Below, in pieces: positions 53,828 to 64,000 of a DNA stretch of 64,000 nt; the stretch's first letter is position 1, and every line of letters starts with the position of its first letter. The notes beneath the pieces were generated by a model, which saw only the letters and a program-made list of their open reading frames with translations, was not told where the DNA came from and did no database searches. Location: the NCBI GenBank assembly GCA_039683515.1, contig JBDKRG010000010.1, forward strand, positions 186,001 to 250,000. Direction: 5' to 3'. Made by a program: the position numbers and the translations under genes. The DNA is from JAJFUE01 sp039683515. GTDB taxonomy: Bacteria > Sumerlaeota > Sumerlaeia > MVZB01.

Positions 53828-55654
53828 TTACTGGAATTTCTTAATGAGCGCGACGAGGTCCGCGATGTCAAACCTGCCGTCGCGGTTGAGGTCCGAGTCG
53901 GGCGGGATGGCCCCTTTCCCAACAAGCGCGTTTTGATATTCGTCGATGCGCGTGCGGTCGAAGACGGTGACGGTGATCTCGTCGGGCGTCGCGGTCGGGC
54001 GGAACTCGACGATCTGGTCCTTGAACCGGTAGCGCGCGACGCCGGTCTCGCCGGCGAACGGCGCGAGCGTCGCGGCAATCCGACTGTCGCTGAACGAATC
54101 GACAACGAGCCACTTTCCCGGCAGCGTCCCCGTCGCGTATTGCTTGTAAAGATAGTTCGAGATGATGCACGTCGCGCCGGCCGTCACGCGGGCCTTGATC
54201 TCGTTGAACGTCGCGGCCGAAAGCGCGTGGCCGCACACGACGAAGCATTTGACCGAATCGAGCACCGGGCCGGTCACCGTGTGGTCGAAGACCGCGAGGC
54301 TGTCGATCGGCACGAAGAAACCCGGCAGGTCGCACGGCATCGTGGCGTAGCCGGGGTATTCGACCGTGTTGGAGATCGAGGTCGACCCGCCCATGGCGTC
54401 GCGGGTGAGGATCGGCCACAGCTTGTGCCACTGCCGGCTGAGCGTGTCGGACGGCGTGTCGGGGTTGCCGAGCAGCCGGTTGCGGAAGAAGTTGTTCGTG
54501 TCGCGCCCCCAGTCGGTGTCGGGCAGGCGGACGATCGCGACGCGCGGCTGGTAATTGCGCCAGTTGACGCGCCGCGGGTGGTTGGGGACGTAGTTTTTGT
54601 AAAAGTCGCGCACGACCGCGCCGTGGCGCGTGAGCGTGTAGCTGGTCGTGTCGTTCCAGCTGACGAGCCCGCCCGGGTCGGCGGCCGTGATGCGGCTGGC
54701 GTTGTCGGCGTAGTCGAGGTTTTCGACGTAGGCGGCGTCCGCGCCGATCCAGTAGGCGGTCAGGAGCGCCGAGCGCAGCGCCTCCTTCGAGTGGCCGGGG
54801 AAGTCGAACCAGCGGTGCAGATCGGCGCAGATCCACAGCTGCGTCCGGTCGCTGTATTGCAGCGCCGCCCCCATGTTGTCGGCGAGGATCGCCGGATCGA
54901 TGCTTTCCTTCAGGAGTTTCGGCGAGAGGATCCACCCCGCCCGCGCGAAGATATGGGCGCCGCCGGTCCACAGCAGCTCCGGGTAGAGCCGCACCTTGTT
55001 CTCGTAATGGCCGGTCCTGAGGTTTGCGCAGGCATTCGCAACCGCCGCCCACGCCTGCGGCACCGTCATGCCGCGCGTGTTGGCCAGGTACGGCACGTCG
55101 TAGGTATTGTCGGGAAGCGGGTTTTCCTCATTATAGGCGTAGCGGTTGTTCTCGAGCTGCATGTGGTCGGCTTCGTCGTAAACAACGCCCATGAACGCGC
55201 CGCTGTTCATGACCGGCCGCAGCCAGCTCATGCGCAGGTCCCAGCGATGCAGGCCGCCGGGCGCGTCGTATTCGTTGACGCCGGGGGTGACCCGCTGAAT
55301 TTCGACAAAATTCGCATCTTCATTATTGAGCTGGTATTTGAGCCCGTGCGCGCGCATCCCGGCGTCCATGCGCAGAATTTTCTCGAGCGTGCGCGTCGAG
55401 TTCAGATCGCCGTATGCGGTTTCCGGATAAAGATGAATCCCCACGAACTGCGCGCCGAGTTCATTGATCGCCTTGTAATACGGCTCGTGCTGCCAGTATT
55501 CGACCCCGGTGTCGTGGTCGATAAACCAGGCCCCCGCCATGTCCACCCCGAGCAGGATCGGGTTGTCGGCAGCGGCGAAGCTGCCGCCTGCTGCAACAGC
55601 AAAAAAGAAAACTGACAGGAGCCATGTAAAAGAGCGGATGGTGTGAAAAGACAT
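53828..55654 (-). CDS. secreted protein with a half-dockerin C-terminus, possible glycosidase
   Basis: 608 residues with a signal peptide (about residues 1-28, ending SFAAA). The main domain (NPILLGVDMAGAWFIDHDTGVEYWQHEPYYKAI) looks like a TIM-barrel glycosidase-type fold but I cannot name the family. GVVYDEADHM near residue 160 is a candidate acidic active-site loop. The last 23 residues include DLNRDGRFDIADLVALIKKF, a single EF-hand/dockerin repeat; true type I dockerins have two. In non-cellulosomal bacteria such half dockerins often cap secreted proteins. Confidence 0.68.
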   Translation of the reverse strand: MSFHTIRSFTWLLSVFFFAVAAGGSFAAADNPILLGVDMAGAWFIDHDTGVEYWQHEPYYKAINELGAQFVGIHLYPETAYGDLNSTRTLEKILRMDAGMRAHGLKYQLNNEDANFVEIQRVTPGVNEYDAPGGLHRWDLRMSWLRPVMNSGAFMGVVYDEADHMQLENNRYAYNEENPLPDNTYDVPYLANTRGMTVPQAWAAVANACANLRTGHYENKVRLYPELLWTGGAHIFARAGWILSPKLLKESIDPAILADNMGAALQYSDRTQLWICADLHRWFDFPGHSKEALRSALLTAYWIGADAAYVENLDYADNASRITAADPGGLVSWNDTTSYTLTRHGAVVRDFYKNYVPNHPRRVNWRNYQPRVAIVRLPDTDWGRDTNNFFRNRLLGNPDTPSDTLSRQWHKLWPILTRDAMGGSTSISNTVEYPGYATMPCDLPGFFVPIDSLAVFDHTVTGPVLDSVKCFVVCGHALSAATFNEIKARVTAGATCIISNYLYKQYATGTLPGKWLVVDSFSDSRIAATLAPFAGETGVARYRFKDQIVEFRPTATPDEITVTVFDRTRIDEYQNALVGKGAIPPDSDLNRDGRFDIADLVALIKKFQ

Positions 55655-55717
55655 ACGCGCAAGACCCTACGAGACATATATAACCGAATCGCCCGGAACA
55701 CAACCCACAGTGGGGTG

Positions 55718-55903
55718 CTAACCTTTGCTTTTTGCTCCCAACGAAAGTCCGACAATAACAAGAATGGTTCCGAGGCCAATCAGAAGCCATGAACTGGAGG
55801 AGTTGTCGAGCACCTGAGACTTTATCCCAAGGAAGCCGCCGAGCTGCATCCAAAATCCAAGTCCTACGCATACAATGCCCGTCACATGGCGCGTTCGGTT
55901 CAT
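55718..55903 (-). CDS. small two-segment membrane protein
   Basis: 61 residues from the ATG at 55903: hydrophobic VTGIVCVGLGFWMQLGGFLG and WLLIGLGTILVIVGLSLG with a short loop between. Ribosome site weak. Unknown function. Confidence 0.5.
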   Translation of the reverse strand: MNRTRHVTGIVCVGLGFWMQLGGFLGIKSQVLDNSSSSWLLIGLGTILVIVGLSLGAKSKG

Positions 55904-56197
55904 TTTGATTCCCAAGTTACGGCGCTCACGGGAGATGCTGCCTGCCACCGTGGCAGTATGAAAACTAACTTATTGAAGTATGAGCCGGAAGACAATTCAA
56001 TTCGGATTGGATATGGGTCATTTTGATTCATGTCTGGCGCGCGCCTGTATTGGATTAGCGCGCATGCGAGTCCTGATTCGCATGGGCATGGTCAAAAAGC
56101 CCGCAAAATCGGCGTTGAGGGCCGTTGAAATGACTGGCGCATTTCTTGTTTGCAATGGTGTAGGATGAAATACGGTCGTTACGGAGATGATTGACAT

Positions 56198-58813
<2,616 letters not shown>

Positions 58814-58881
58814 TGTGTAGCGCGCAGGCCTGCCTGCGCTTAAAGCCCAGGGGAGTTTGCTCTCCCCGTCCAAGATTGATT

Positions 58882-58926
58882 CACCCCCGGGCATTCGTGT
58901 TAGACGCGAACCCGGGGTGTTTTCTT
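58882..58926 (+). terminator. terminator after clpB
   Basis: CACCCCCGGG (58882-58891) pairs with CCCGGGGTG (58911-58919) with one bulge, then TTTTCTT. Two earlier hairpins (GCGCAGG/CCTGCGC and GGGGAG/CTCCCC) precede it. Confidence 0.8.
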
Positions 58927-59039
58927 GTATGTGTATTTTTCTTGTGAAAATCGACCCGATACGAAAATCTTGTCCAAGTTCAACTTGACCGAATTGATCT
59001 GTGTCGTGTAATTCGTGTTGAATTCTGGAGAGCATCGCC

Positions 59040-60389
59040 ATGACCGCCACAACATTCTTTGAAAAAGTAATGAATACTATTGGGTGGTTTATTCTGACGC
59101 TTTTGCTCCTTCCGATCGTGCTGCTGGTGGGATATGTGGTCATGTTCAATGTCCAACGCAACCTGGATACCAAGGCTCAGCAGCAGATTATCGAGAAATA
59201 TGTGTATGGGCTGAAACTTGGAGATGATGCGGCGGCATTGAAACTCGACCCTTGCGCCTTGGTTCCTGTTGATGCCGCGTCGTTCGACCACCTTTTCGTC
59301 CATTTTGGGCCGGGGCGTTTGATCGTGCTGGCGCTCAAGCGGAACACGGTCTTAAGCTCTTACGTTGATGTCTACAATCATCCCCAACACACACGCCGCT
59401 GGCTGGCGCATAATGGCGTCGTTCTTGTCGAGGGGCGTGAAGGGTGGCCGTCAAGCGCTTACAAACAATATGCTTTGGCGGATGACCATGCGACCAGTGT
59501 CGCGCGTGAAATGGGGAAGCTCTTTGCCGAGAAAAAAGACGAAATCGCGCGGATGTTGAAATTGCCGGGCGAAGACAAGGCCCCATTCCAGTTCGAATAC
59601 AAAAATCTCCATTTCCGCAGCTTTTGCGACGATTACCTGGATTTTATCAAGAGTAACTTCAGCGATGTTTCCTACACGGTGAAATACGCGAAAATAAAAC
59701 CCGAGTTCAAGGGCGGCGACTGGGCCGCTTACTGGAACAGCCCGGCCTGGCAGCAAGCGAACACGGTGACGGTCGACCACGGGTCCACAGATTCCACGCA
59801 AACCCGGCCCGCCGCTCAGGCCAAGGTCCTCTACGACGAAACCGGCATTTGGCTGCTGTGGAAGGTCGAGGATGCCGATACGGCGTCGAGCGACTCGAAG
59901 GTCGTGTTCTTCTTCGAGCCGGTCAAGGGCTGGGGTTATGTGAACGTGGAGACCCATGCCGGCGGCGCCTGCCTTTTGCGCGTTCACAAGCCGGTTCCCG
60001 AGCCGATCAGGGGCCGTTACATTTACGAGCCGGAGTATCAGGAAGACAGGCCTGAACCGCCGGACAAGCTGGGGCTCCCGGTTCAGGTTCGCAAATCGAC
60101 GTCAGAAGACGATATCAAAACACCTCTCGAGAAATCGACGACATGGTATATCGAGACGTTCGTCCCGTCCGAAGTGCTGAGATCCGTCTATTCGTTTGAA
60201 GCGAAATATTTGTCCGGAGTCACATCGCGCGGCAACTTCTGCTGGATTCTCGACTCGAAGGATCCGGCCATCGCGGCTCACAATCACCTCGGCGCATGGT
60301 CGCCGCTCCAGACCGGAATCTCAAATCCGGATCAGCCGGAGAGCTTCGCCCCGATCCGGTTCGAAGCCCTGAATTCGACCGCAAAATGA
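59040..60389 (+). CDS. membrane-anchored protein with C-terminal CBM9-like domain
   Basis: 449 residues. An N-terminal membrane helix (WFILTLLLLPIVLLVGYVVMF) is followed by a 180-residue domain of unknown fold, then from about residue 215 a CBM9/DOMON-like domain (YTVKYAKIKPEFKGGDWAAYWNSPAW, LYDETGIWLLWKVEDA, WYIETFVPSEVL, FAPIRFE). The domain is homologous to the four proteins that follow. The N-terminal part occurs only here, so this is a domain-shuffled member of the array. Probably faces the periplasm. Confidence 0.8.
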   Translation: MTATTFFEKVMNTIGWFILTLLLLPIVLLVGYVVMFNVQRNLDTKAQQQIIEKYVYGLKLGDDAAALKLDPCALVPVDAASFDHLFVHFGPGRLIVLALKRNTVLSSYVDVYNHPQHTRRWLAHNGVVLVEGREGWPSSAYKQYALADDHATSVAREMGKLFAEKKDEIARMLKLPGEDKAPFQFEYKNLHFRSFCDDYLDFIKSNFSDVSYTVKYAKIKPEFKGGDWAAYWNSPAWQQANTVTVDHGSTDSTQTRPAAQAKVLYDETGIWLLWKVEDADTASSDSKVVFFFEPVKGWGYVNVETHAGGACLLRVHKPVPEPIRGRYIYEPEYQEDRPEPPDKLGLPVQVRKSTSEDDIKTPLEKSTTWYIETFVPSEVLRSVYSFEAKYLSGVTSRGNFCWILDSKDPAIAAHNHLGAWSPLQTGISNPDQPESFAPIRFEALNSTAK

Positions 60390-60416
60390 TTTCCGGCCGA
60401 AGCCCACTTGTATTGG

Positions 60417-60450
60417 TGTGGAGTCTGCAGGCAAGCCTGCGCACTCCACA
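60417..60450. repeat. inverted repeat between CBM9-like genes
   Basis: TGTGGAGT/ACTCCACA (60417-60424/60443-60450) encloses GCAGGC/GCCTGC. No T run. A related cgcaggcctgcctgcg hairpin follows clpB at about 58821. Confidence 0.7.
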
Positions 60451-60522
60451 TGACACTTTCAATTTTGAATGCGGTACGTTATGGATCGATGCGGCTTAAA
60501 TCGATCTATGGAGGACGAACTC

Positions 60523-61380
60523 ATGCGCAGGTTGGCGATGATTTTCATGCTGGGGTGCTTTGCGGCTTCGGCGATGGCCGCGGGCGAAACGAAAGCGCCC
60601 AAACCGCCCAAGCCGTACACGGTCAAGTACGCCAAGATCAAGCCCGAGTTCAAGGGCGATTGGGCGGCCTACTGGAACAGTCCGGCCTGGAAGCAGGCCA
60701 ACACGGTGACGGTCGACCAGTGGTCGACCGCCAGCACCGAGACCCGCCCCGGAACGCAGGTCAGGGTCCTTTACGACGAGACCGGCGTGCGCCTGCTGTG
60801 GAAGGTCGAGGACACCTACGTGGTCGCCAAGGCCAGGAAGTTCCTGGACCCGGTGTCGCGCGACTCGTGCGTCGAGTTCTTCTTTGAACCGGCGAAGCAC
60901 CTTGGCTATTTGAATCTCGAAACCAACGCCGGCGGCACGATGCTGTGGCGCGTTCAGAAGCCGGTGCGGGATCAGGACGTCAACGTGACCTACCCGCCGA
61001 AATATCAGCGCCCGCCGCTTTCGCCGCCCGAGGACATCGGGCTCAAGGTCCAGGTCCGCAAGTCGATCCCGCGGACGGTCATCGACCCGCCGATCGAGAC
61101 GCCGACGACGTGGTACATCGAGTCCTTCATCCCGATCGAGGTCCTGAACTACGCCTTCGGGATCAAGCCGGAGGACCTGTCGGGCGCCTCGTGGCGCGGC
61201 AATTTCTACAAGATCATCGAGTCGCGGGAACTGGCCATCGCCGCGCACAGGCACTACGGCGCGTGGTCGTCGATCGGCTCGAAGGTCAACTTCCACCAGC
61301 CGGCGATCTTCGGCCAGATCAAGTTCGAGAAAACCCCGAAAACCAATAAAAAAACCACGCCCAGGCGCTCGGCCGACTGA
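60523..61380 (+). CDS. secreted CBM9-like protein, array member 2
   Basis: 285 residues from the ATG at 60523 (GGAGG 8 nt upstream), with signal peptide MRRLAMIFMLGCFAASAMAA. A single CBM9/DOMON-like domain: YTVKYAKIKPEFKGDWAAYW, VLYDETGVRLLWKVED, SCVEFFFEPAKHLGYLNLETNAGG and WYIESFIPIEVL. Basic C-terminal tail. Such domains bind sugars or haem-like ligands, so the protein may capture polysaccharide fragments. Closest to members 3 and 4. Confidence 0.83.
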   Translation: MRRLAMIFMLGCFAASAMAAGETKAPKPPKPYTVKYAKIKPEFKGDWAAYWNSPAWKQANTVTVDQWSTASTETRPGTQVRVLYDETGVRLLWKVEDTYVVAKARKFLDPVSRDSCVEFFFEPAKHLGYLNLETNAGGTMLWRVQKPVRDQDVNVTYPPKYQRPPLSPPEDIGLKVQVRKSIPRTVIDPPIETPTTWYIESFIPIEVLNYAFGIKPEDLSGASWRGNFYKIIESRELAIAAHRHYGAWSSIGSKVNFHQPAIFGQIKFEKTPKTNKKTTPRRSAD

Positions 61381-61470
61381 CGGCAAAACTTCATCGACAA
61401 CCGCGGGGCGGGGGTTTTACCATATTGATTGCCTTGTAAGACCGAATAAAAAACAAAGGAAGGACATGCG

Positions 61471-62325
61471 ATGCGCAAGCTATTCCTGTTGACGCTGATC
61501 AGCTGTCTGGCGACAGCGGTCTTCGCCGCGCCGAAATCCGACGGCGCCGGCAAGGCCATGACTTACACCATCAAGTACGCCAAAGCGAAGCCCGAGTTCA
61601 AGGGCGACTGGGAGGCCTACTGGAACAGCGCCGCGTGGAAGCAGGCGAGCGTGGCCAACGTCGACCAGTGGCTCAAGGAGAGCGGCGCGAATCGCCCGAA
61701 GACCCAGGCCAGGGTCCTGTATGACGAAACGGGCCTGCGCATCCTGTGGCGCGTCCAGGACGATCCCTACGTGGTCTGCAAGGCCCAAAAGTTCATGGAC
61801 CGCGTCTCGTTCGACTCCTGCGTCGAGTTCTTCTTCGAGCCGGCCAAGGAAAAGGGCTACCTGAACCTCGAGGCCAACGCCTGCGGCGTTTACCTCTGGC
61901 GCGCGCAGACCTGGCCCGCCGGCATGGACATCAACACCAGCTACACCGCCATCAAGTACCGGATGTGGGGTAAAAAGGAAGCCCCGCCGGAGCTCGGCAC
62001 GAAGGTCCAGGTCCGCAAGTCGCTTGCGCAGGACTCCATCGAGACGCCTGTCACGACGCCGACGACGTGGTATCTCGAGCTGTTCTTCCCGGCCGAGTTG
62101 CTTGAGTGGTCGTACGGCATCAAGGCCGCGGACCTGCCCGGCGCGACGTGGCGCGGCAACTTCTACAAGGTCATGGAAAGCAAGGACCCCGCGGCCAAGG
62201 AGTTCGTGCACTTCGCGTCGTGGTCGAACCTCGGCGGCGTCGCGAATTTCCACCAGCCCGGCAAGTTCGGCACGCTCAAGTTCGAAAAGCCGAAGGCCGG
62301 CGGGAAATCCCCGGCCAAGAAATAG
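61471..62325 (+). CDS. secreted CBM9-like protein, array member 3
   Basis: 284 residues, signal peptide MRKLFLLTLISCLATAVFA. CBM9-like domain as in member 2 (YTIKYAKAKPEFKGDWEAYW, DSCVEFFFEPAKEKGYLNLEANA, WYLELFFPAELL) with a more divergent middle loop and a Lys-rich tail ending SPAKK. GGAAGGAC lies upstream of the start. It is 18 bp before member 4, so the two are probably cotranscribed. Confidence 0.83.
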   Translation: MRKLFLLTLISCLATAVFAAPKSDGAGKAMTYTIKYAKAKPEFKGDWEAYWNSAAWKQASVANVDQWLKESGANRPKTQARVLYDETGLRILWRVQDDPYVVCKAQKFMDRVSFDSCVEFFFEPAKEKGYLNLEANACGVYLWRAQTWPAGMDINTSYTAIKYRMWGKKEAPPELGTKVQVRKSLAQDSIETPVTTPTTWYLELFFPAELLEWSYGIKAADLPGATWRGNFYKVMESKDPAAKEFVHFASWSNLGGVANFHQPGKFGTLKFEKPKAGGKSPAKK

Positions 62326-62343
62326 GCGAAAAGAACGGACGAG

Positions 62344-63201
62344 ATGCGCAGGTTTCTGCTGATCATCACGATAACCTGCCTGGCCGCGACGGTCTCCGCC
62401 GCGAGGAATGAATCATCCCCCCCGGCCACCGCCAGGGGGGGCGGTTTGCAATACACCGTCATGTACGCCCGGGTCAAACCGGTCTTCACGGGCGACTGGG
62501 CGGCCTACTGGAACAGCCCGGCGTGGCGGCAGGCGGGGACGGTTTCAGTCGACCAGTGGCACTCCGCCAGCAGTTCGACCCGGCCCGTGACGCACGCGAA
62601 GGCTCTGTACGACGAAACCGGGATCCGGATCCTGTGGCGGGTTCAGGACACTTACATCTACGTCCTGTACACGGCCTTTATGGATCCGGTGTCGCGCGAC
62701 TCGACGGTCGAATTCTTCTTCGAGCCGGCCAAGGCGCTCGGTTACATCAATCTGGAAACCAACGCCGTCGGCACGATGCTGTGGCGCGTGCAGCGGCCCG
62801 AGCCGGGTTCGGACGTGACGGTCACCTACCCGCCCAAGTACGTCAAGGAGAACCCGACGCCCGAGGTGGGACTCAAGATCCAGGTCCGCAAATCGTTGCC
62901 GCAGACGCAAATAGTGGAGGCGATCGAGACGCCGACGACGTGGTATCTCGAGTCGTTCATCCCGGTCGAGATCCTGGACTACGCGTGGGGCCTGAAGGCG
63001 AGCGACCTGTCCGGCGCGACCTGGCGCGGGAACTTTTACAAGATCATCGAGTCGTCCGCCCCCGCGGTCTCCTTGCACAAGCATTACGGGGCGTGGTCGT
63101 CGATCGGCACGGTTTTGAATTTTCACCAGCCTGCGATCTTCGCCCCGATCACGTTTGAGCCGATGCCCAGGAATGCAGCACAACTCTGGAACGCAGAATA
63201 A
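62344..63201 (+). CDS. secreted CBM9-like protein, array member 4
   Basis: 285 residues, signal peptide MRRFLLIITITCLAATVSA. The domain carries YTVMYARVKPVFTGDWAAYW, LYDETGIRILWRVQD, STVEFFFEPAKALGYINLETNAVG and WYLESFIPVEIL. It is most like member 2. A putative ribosome site (cggacgag) overlaps the end of member 3. 11 bp separate it from member 5. Confidence 0.82.
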   Translation: MRRFLLIITITCLAATVSAARNESSPPATARGGGLQYTVMYARVKPVFTGDWAAYWNSPAWRQAGTVSVDQWHSASSSTRPVTHAKALYDETGIRILWRVQDTYIYVLYTAFMDPVSRDSTVEFFFEPAKALGYINLETNAVGTMLWRVQRPEPGSDVTVTYPPKYVKENPTPEVGLKIQVRKSLPQTQIVEAIETPTTWYLESFIPVEILDYAWGLKASDLSGATWRGNFYKIIESSAPAVSLHKHYGAWSSIGTVLNFHQPAIFAPITFEPMPRNAAQLWNAE

Positions 63202-63212
63202 GAAAGGAACGC

Positions 63213-63908
63213 ATGATGGAGTACACGATCCGCCGCACCGATTCGCCGCCGCCGGCCGGCACCGAGTGGGAAGCCCTGTGGAACGGGCCGTACTGGCAGA
63301 AGGCCGCGACCCTGGAAATTACGCACTGGCACCCGCTCGGCAGCGACCACAAGCCGCGCACTCAGTGCAAGGTCCTGTATGACGACAAGGGCCTCTACCT
63401 GTTCTGGCGCGTCGAGGACAAATACGTTCACAGCACGCGGACCGAGTATCAGAGCGACGTCTACCAGGACAGCGCGGTCGAGTTCTTCGTCGAGCCCGAC
63501 CCGGCCGTGGGCTACGTCAACATCGAGACCAACTGCGGCGGCGCGTTCCTCGTCAAGATCCCGCCCCCGCCCGGCTCGGAGCCGATCCCGCCCGACGCGC
63601 CCCCCGGATTCGGCCGCGCGTTCATGGGCGAAATCGGCAGGAACATCCGCGCGCGCGCCTCGATGCCCCGCACGACCGATCCCGAGATCGAGGGGCCGGT
63701 CACGTGGTACATCGAAAGCTTCATCCCGTTCGCGGTGCTGGAGAGCGTGTTCGGCACGGTCGCGCCGAAATCGGGCGACGCGTGGCGGGCGAACTTCTAC
63801 AAGATCGCCGGCGAGTGCTCGCACCCGAATTACGGCCAGTGGTCGCCGATCGGCGAGCGGCTCAGCTTCCACCAGCCGCAATACTTCGCGCCGATCCGGT
63901 TCGAGTAG
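63213..63908 (+). CDS. CBM9-like protein without signal peptide, array member 5
   Basis: 231 residues. The same domain (GTEWEALWNGPYWQKAATLEI, LYDDKGLYLFWRVEDKY, SAVEFFVEPDPAVGYVNIETNCGG, WYIESFIPFAVL) but with no signal peptide or membrane segment, so it would stay in the cytoplasm unless exported otherwise. AAGGAACGC precedes the start. The last and most divergent member of the array visible in this window. Confidence 0.8.
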   Translation: MMEYTIRRTDSPPPAGTEWEALWNGPYWQKAATLEITHWHPLGSDHKPRTQCKVLYDDKGLYLFWRVEDKYVHSTRTEYQSDVYQDSAVEFFVEPDPAVGYVNIETNCGGAFLVKIPPPPGSEPIPPDAPPGFGRAFMGEIGRNIRARASMPRTTDPEIEGPVTWYIESFIPFAVLESVFGTVAPKSGDAWRANFYKIAGECSHPNYGQWSPIGERLSFHQPQYFAPIRFE

Positions 63909-63927
63909 TAAAAGGGGGTATTCAATC

Positions 63928-63984
63928 AGGACTGAGGACTGAGCGTTGAGGACTGAGCTGACTCAGTCCTCTTGCCTCAGTCCT
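63928..63984. repeat. aggactgag repeat block with hairpin
   Basis: AGGACTGAG at 63928, 63935 and 63949, and its complement CTCAGTCCT at 63962 and 63976, give a perfect 9 bp hairpin with loop CTGA. The bases after it (TTGAACTCCGAA) match the 8475-8535 element. Confidence 0.8.
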
Positions 63985-64000
63985 AATTGAACTCCGAATC

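Noticed and set aside
53201..55615. 804-codon plus-strand frame
   Set aside because: Antisense to the YdjM-like and dockerin-tailed genes; no recognisable fold.

Overview
The window looks like chromosomal DNA from a Gram-negative, GC-rich, heterotrophic bacterium of an uncultured or poorly sampled PVC/FCB-like lineage (Sumerlaeota, Hydrogenedentota, Lentisphaerota or Planctomycetota would all fit; the sequence does not settle which). The clues are a Kdo synthase (LPS outer membrane), type IV pilus/pseudopilin genes, many secreted polysaccharide-acting lipoproteins and lyases, PadR/HAAS-type regulators, CBM9-like tandem paralogues, and the short intergenic repeat families common in those phyla.

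Layout. 1-13.3 kb is ordinary chromosome, mostly on the minus strand: a clan GH-D-like glycosidase, an RRM RNA-binding protein, an RdgC-like protein plus a companion ORF, a polytopic membrane protein, kdsA, a B12-binding radical SAM protein, leuS and a large TPR-like protein. At 13316 lies an intact tRNA-Arg(ACG). Its 3' half is repeated exactly (47 bp) at 34087-34133, next to a tyrosine integrase. The 20.7 kb between the repeats is an integrated genomic island with visibly lower GC. It carries (a) a candidate 7-deazaguanine DNA-modification/defence cassette: a DpdA-type transglycosylase, a UvrD-family helicase, a Cas4/AddB-like Fe-S nuclease and a convergent unknown gene; (b) a type III-like restriction-modification operon with a stand-alone nuclease between Mod and Res; (c) a RepA-like ATPase with an AlpA-like DNA-binding protein; (d) an XRE regulator with a clear promoter/operator; (e) two lipoproteins, a long nested inverted repeat, a caspase/CHAT-like protein and a small DNA-binding-like protein.

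Right of the island, 34.3-45.2 kb holds polysaccharide and secretion genes: two tandem GH28 lipoproteins, a heparinase II/III-like protein, two near-identical pseudopilins in a 1.13 kb tandem duplication, a Tat-exported alpha/beta hydrolase and a PflX-like radical SAM protein. 45.4-50.9 kb is a six-gene run (small protein, Ycf46-like AAA+ ATPase, DUF1257-like, DUF2997-like, zinc-ribbon/degenerate signal-peptidase-like membrane protein, TPR protein) leading into pilT. 51-56 kb holds a PadR-HAAS regulatory pair, a YdjM-like membrane hydrolase and a secreted protein with a half dockerin. clpB follows, and the window ends with five tandem CBM9-like proteins.

The most promising new biology is the DpdA-UvrD-nuclease cassette. 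No DpdB and no preQ0 synthesis genes are visible here, so it differs from the described Salmonella dpd cluster. Next are the Ycf46/DUF1257/DUF2997/S26-like operon, the caspase-like island gene with its structured neighbour, and the pilin duplication with its conserved leader.
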